Shown here in pieces: positions 31,639 to 32,443 of a DNA stretch of 32,443 nt (the first letter of the stretch is position 1; the number at the start of each line of letters is the position of its first letter). The notes beneath the pieces are model-generated. The model did no database searches. It was given only the letters and a program-made list of their open reading frames with translations, and had not been told where the DNA came from. This stretch comes from a bacterium UBA3734. Lineage in GTDB: Bacteria > Bacteroidota > Bacteroidia > Bacteroidales > Bacteroidaceae. Made by a program: the position numbers and the translations under genes. The DNA lies in NCBI GenBank assembly GCA_002372575.1, contig DFHC01000165.1:1-32443 (forward strand), in the 5' to 3' direction.

Positions 31639-31956
31639 CTATTTATAATGATTTGACAATTCCATAATGTTGCAAATTGTGACGATTGGCTCGTCTTCCG
31701 TTTCCGTGAGAGTGAATTCGACTCGATACTGGTCGTTGGCTCTGACAGAAAAACGTCCCTCTTTGTCGCCGTGCAAAGCCTCGAAGTGCAACGACCTGAA
31801 AGGAAATAAGTCTTCTTTTCGCTGGGCTTGAATCAGGTATTTCACGGCTTTTTGATAGCCTCTGACGACTTGGGGCTGAAATCGGAGTTTTTTGATTCCT
31901 GTTTCGCCCTTCGTGTACAGCAATTCCAGATAATTTTCGTTGAACGTTACAAGCAT
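31639..31956 (-). CDS. higB: RelE/HigB-like toxin
   Basis: Predicted ribosome-dependent mRNA interferase of the RelE/ParE superfamily. The 105-residue protein (MLVTFNENYLELLYTKGETG, QPQVVRGYQKAVKYLIQAQR, DLFPFRSLHFEALHGDKEGR, FSVRANDQYRVEFTLTE) has the basic residues and the strand R-x-N-x-Q-Y-R-V-E-F typical of HigB. The start at 31956 was chosen because the upstream extension of the frame runs across the promoter. It precedes higA on the same transcript. Confidence 0.88.
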   Translation of the reverse strand: MLVTFNENYLELLYTKGETGIKKLRFQPQVVRGYQKAVKYLIQAQRKEDLFPFRSLHFEALHGDKEGRFSVRANDQYRVEFTLTETEDEPIVTICNIMELSNHYK

Positions 31957-31976
31957 GTAGATTCGTATTTCGCTCG

Positions 31977-32007
31977 CAAAGGTATTGAAAAAAAATGAAA
32001 TTCGCAA
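31977..32007 (-). promoter_or_regulatory. Promoter of higBA
   Basis: The minus strand reads TTG, 20 bases, TACCTTTG, a perfect consensus match. The -7 element ends 20 bases upstream of the toxin ATG. Confidence 0.7.
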
Positions 32008-32080
32008 ATTATCGAATCGTTTTTTTTGAGGTTTGCAAGAAAAAGTCACAAAATAATTCAGTTTATTCGCTTTTATTTCG

Positions 32081-32088
32081 TATTTTTG
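32081..32088 (+). promoter_or_regulatory. -7 element of the lepA promoter
   Basis: TATTTTTG matches TAnnTTTG, 24 bases upstream of the lepA ATG. No TTG is seen at -33. Confidence 0.45.
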
Positions 32089-32112
32089 CAAGTCAAACGA
32101 GAAGATACACAT

Positions 32113-32443
32113 GAATCATATTAGAAATTTCTGCATCATAGCGCATATCGACCACGGCAAATCGACCCTGGCCGACCGACTGTTGGAGTACACGAAAACC
32201 ATCCAAATCACCGAGGGGCAGATGCTCGACGACATGGATTTGGAGAAGGAGCGCGGCATCACCATCAAGAGCCATCCCGTCTCCATGGTCTACCATGCCC
32301 AGGACGGCCGGGACTACCTCTTCAACCTGCTGGACACGCCCGGCCATGTGGACTTCGCCTACGAGGTGAGCCGTTCGATGGGCGCGTGCGAAGGGGCCGT
32401 GCTCGTCGTGGACGCCGCCCAGGGCGTCGAGGCCCAGACCGTC
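32113..32443 (+). CDS. lepA: Elongation factor 4 (LepA), N-terminal fragment
   Basis: Ribosome-associated translational GTPase. Only the first 110 codons are in the window; the gene continues past the right edge. The opening [20 protein letters not shown] contains the P-loop AHIDHGKS, followed by [18 protein letters not shown] (switch I) and the G3 motif [16 protein letters not shown] (switch II), then [16 protein letters not shown]. The wording separates it from EF-G and TypA. It is divergent from higBA. Confidence 0.96.

Noticed and set aside
31957..32112. N-terminal extension of the HigB-like toxin
   Set aside because: It spans the consensus promoter at 31977-32007 and has no similarity to toxin families.

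Overview
The window looks like chromosomal DNA of a Bacteroidales bacterium, most likely Prevotella or a close relative (Prevotellaceae). Three things support this. The recurrent promoter form is TTG-N20-TAnnTTTG, which is the Bacteroidota housekeeping consensus. Several proteins belong to Bacteroidota-type families: an Rpb6/omega-like RNA polymerase subunit next to bamD, DUF4293, DUF3943, a BlaR1-like M56 peptidase with a TonB C-terminal domain, and a serine-type sulfatase. Large secreted proteins end in tails resembling type IX secretion sorting domains. I see no phage, transposase, CRISPR array, rRNA or tRNA.

Layout. 1-245 is the 5' end of valS (minus). 340-4060 is a minus-strand unit with a 1113-residue multidomain secreted protein followed by a small peptide gene and a strong terminator. 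4156-9804 is a minus-strand tripartite efflux operon (membrane fusion protein, RND pump, TolC-like channel) whose two spacers are filled with short tandem repeats. Divergent from it lie an AraC-type regulator and a DUF3943 surface or outer membrane protein (9981-13187). 13295-15693 carries mazG, a lipoprotein and RNase Z. 15779-16622 holds a tiny secreted protein that is almost only a sorting-like domain, overlapping an ECF sigma factor gene. 16632-19307 is a secreted transglutaminase-like protein (minus).

19503-23762 is a plus-strand unit made of a lectin-like secreted protein, a second small peptide of the same type as the first, and a sulfatase. Its terminator overlaps the end of uvrB (minus). 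25925-27604 is the bamD-rpoZ-DUF4293 operon. A lipoprotein with an amphipathic repeat tail follows on the minus strand (27684-28289). 28599-30637 is a BlaI/BlaR1-type pair in which the peptidase is fused to a TonB-receptor plug-like segment and a TonB C-terminal domain. A small lipoprotein, a higBA toxin-antitoxin pair and the start of lepA close the window.

The items most worth following are four. (1) A small peptide family (MxKKxYxQP...EGS...SxW) appears twice, each time directly downstream of a secreted protein with a sorting-like tail. (2) A free-standing sorting-like mini-protein overlaps an ECF sigma gene that has no ATG start. (3) Short tandem repeats of 7 and 8 bp fill both spacers of the efflux operon, and the same heptads occur inside a coding region. 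(4) The BlaR1-like peptidase carries a TonB-receptor plug-like segment. All functional roles are inferred from family resemblance; no database search was run.
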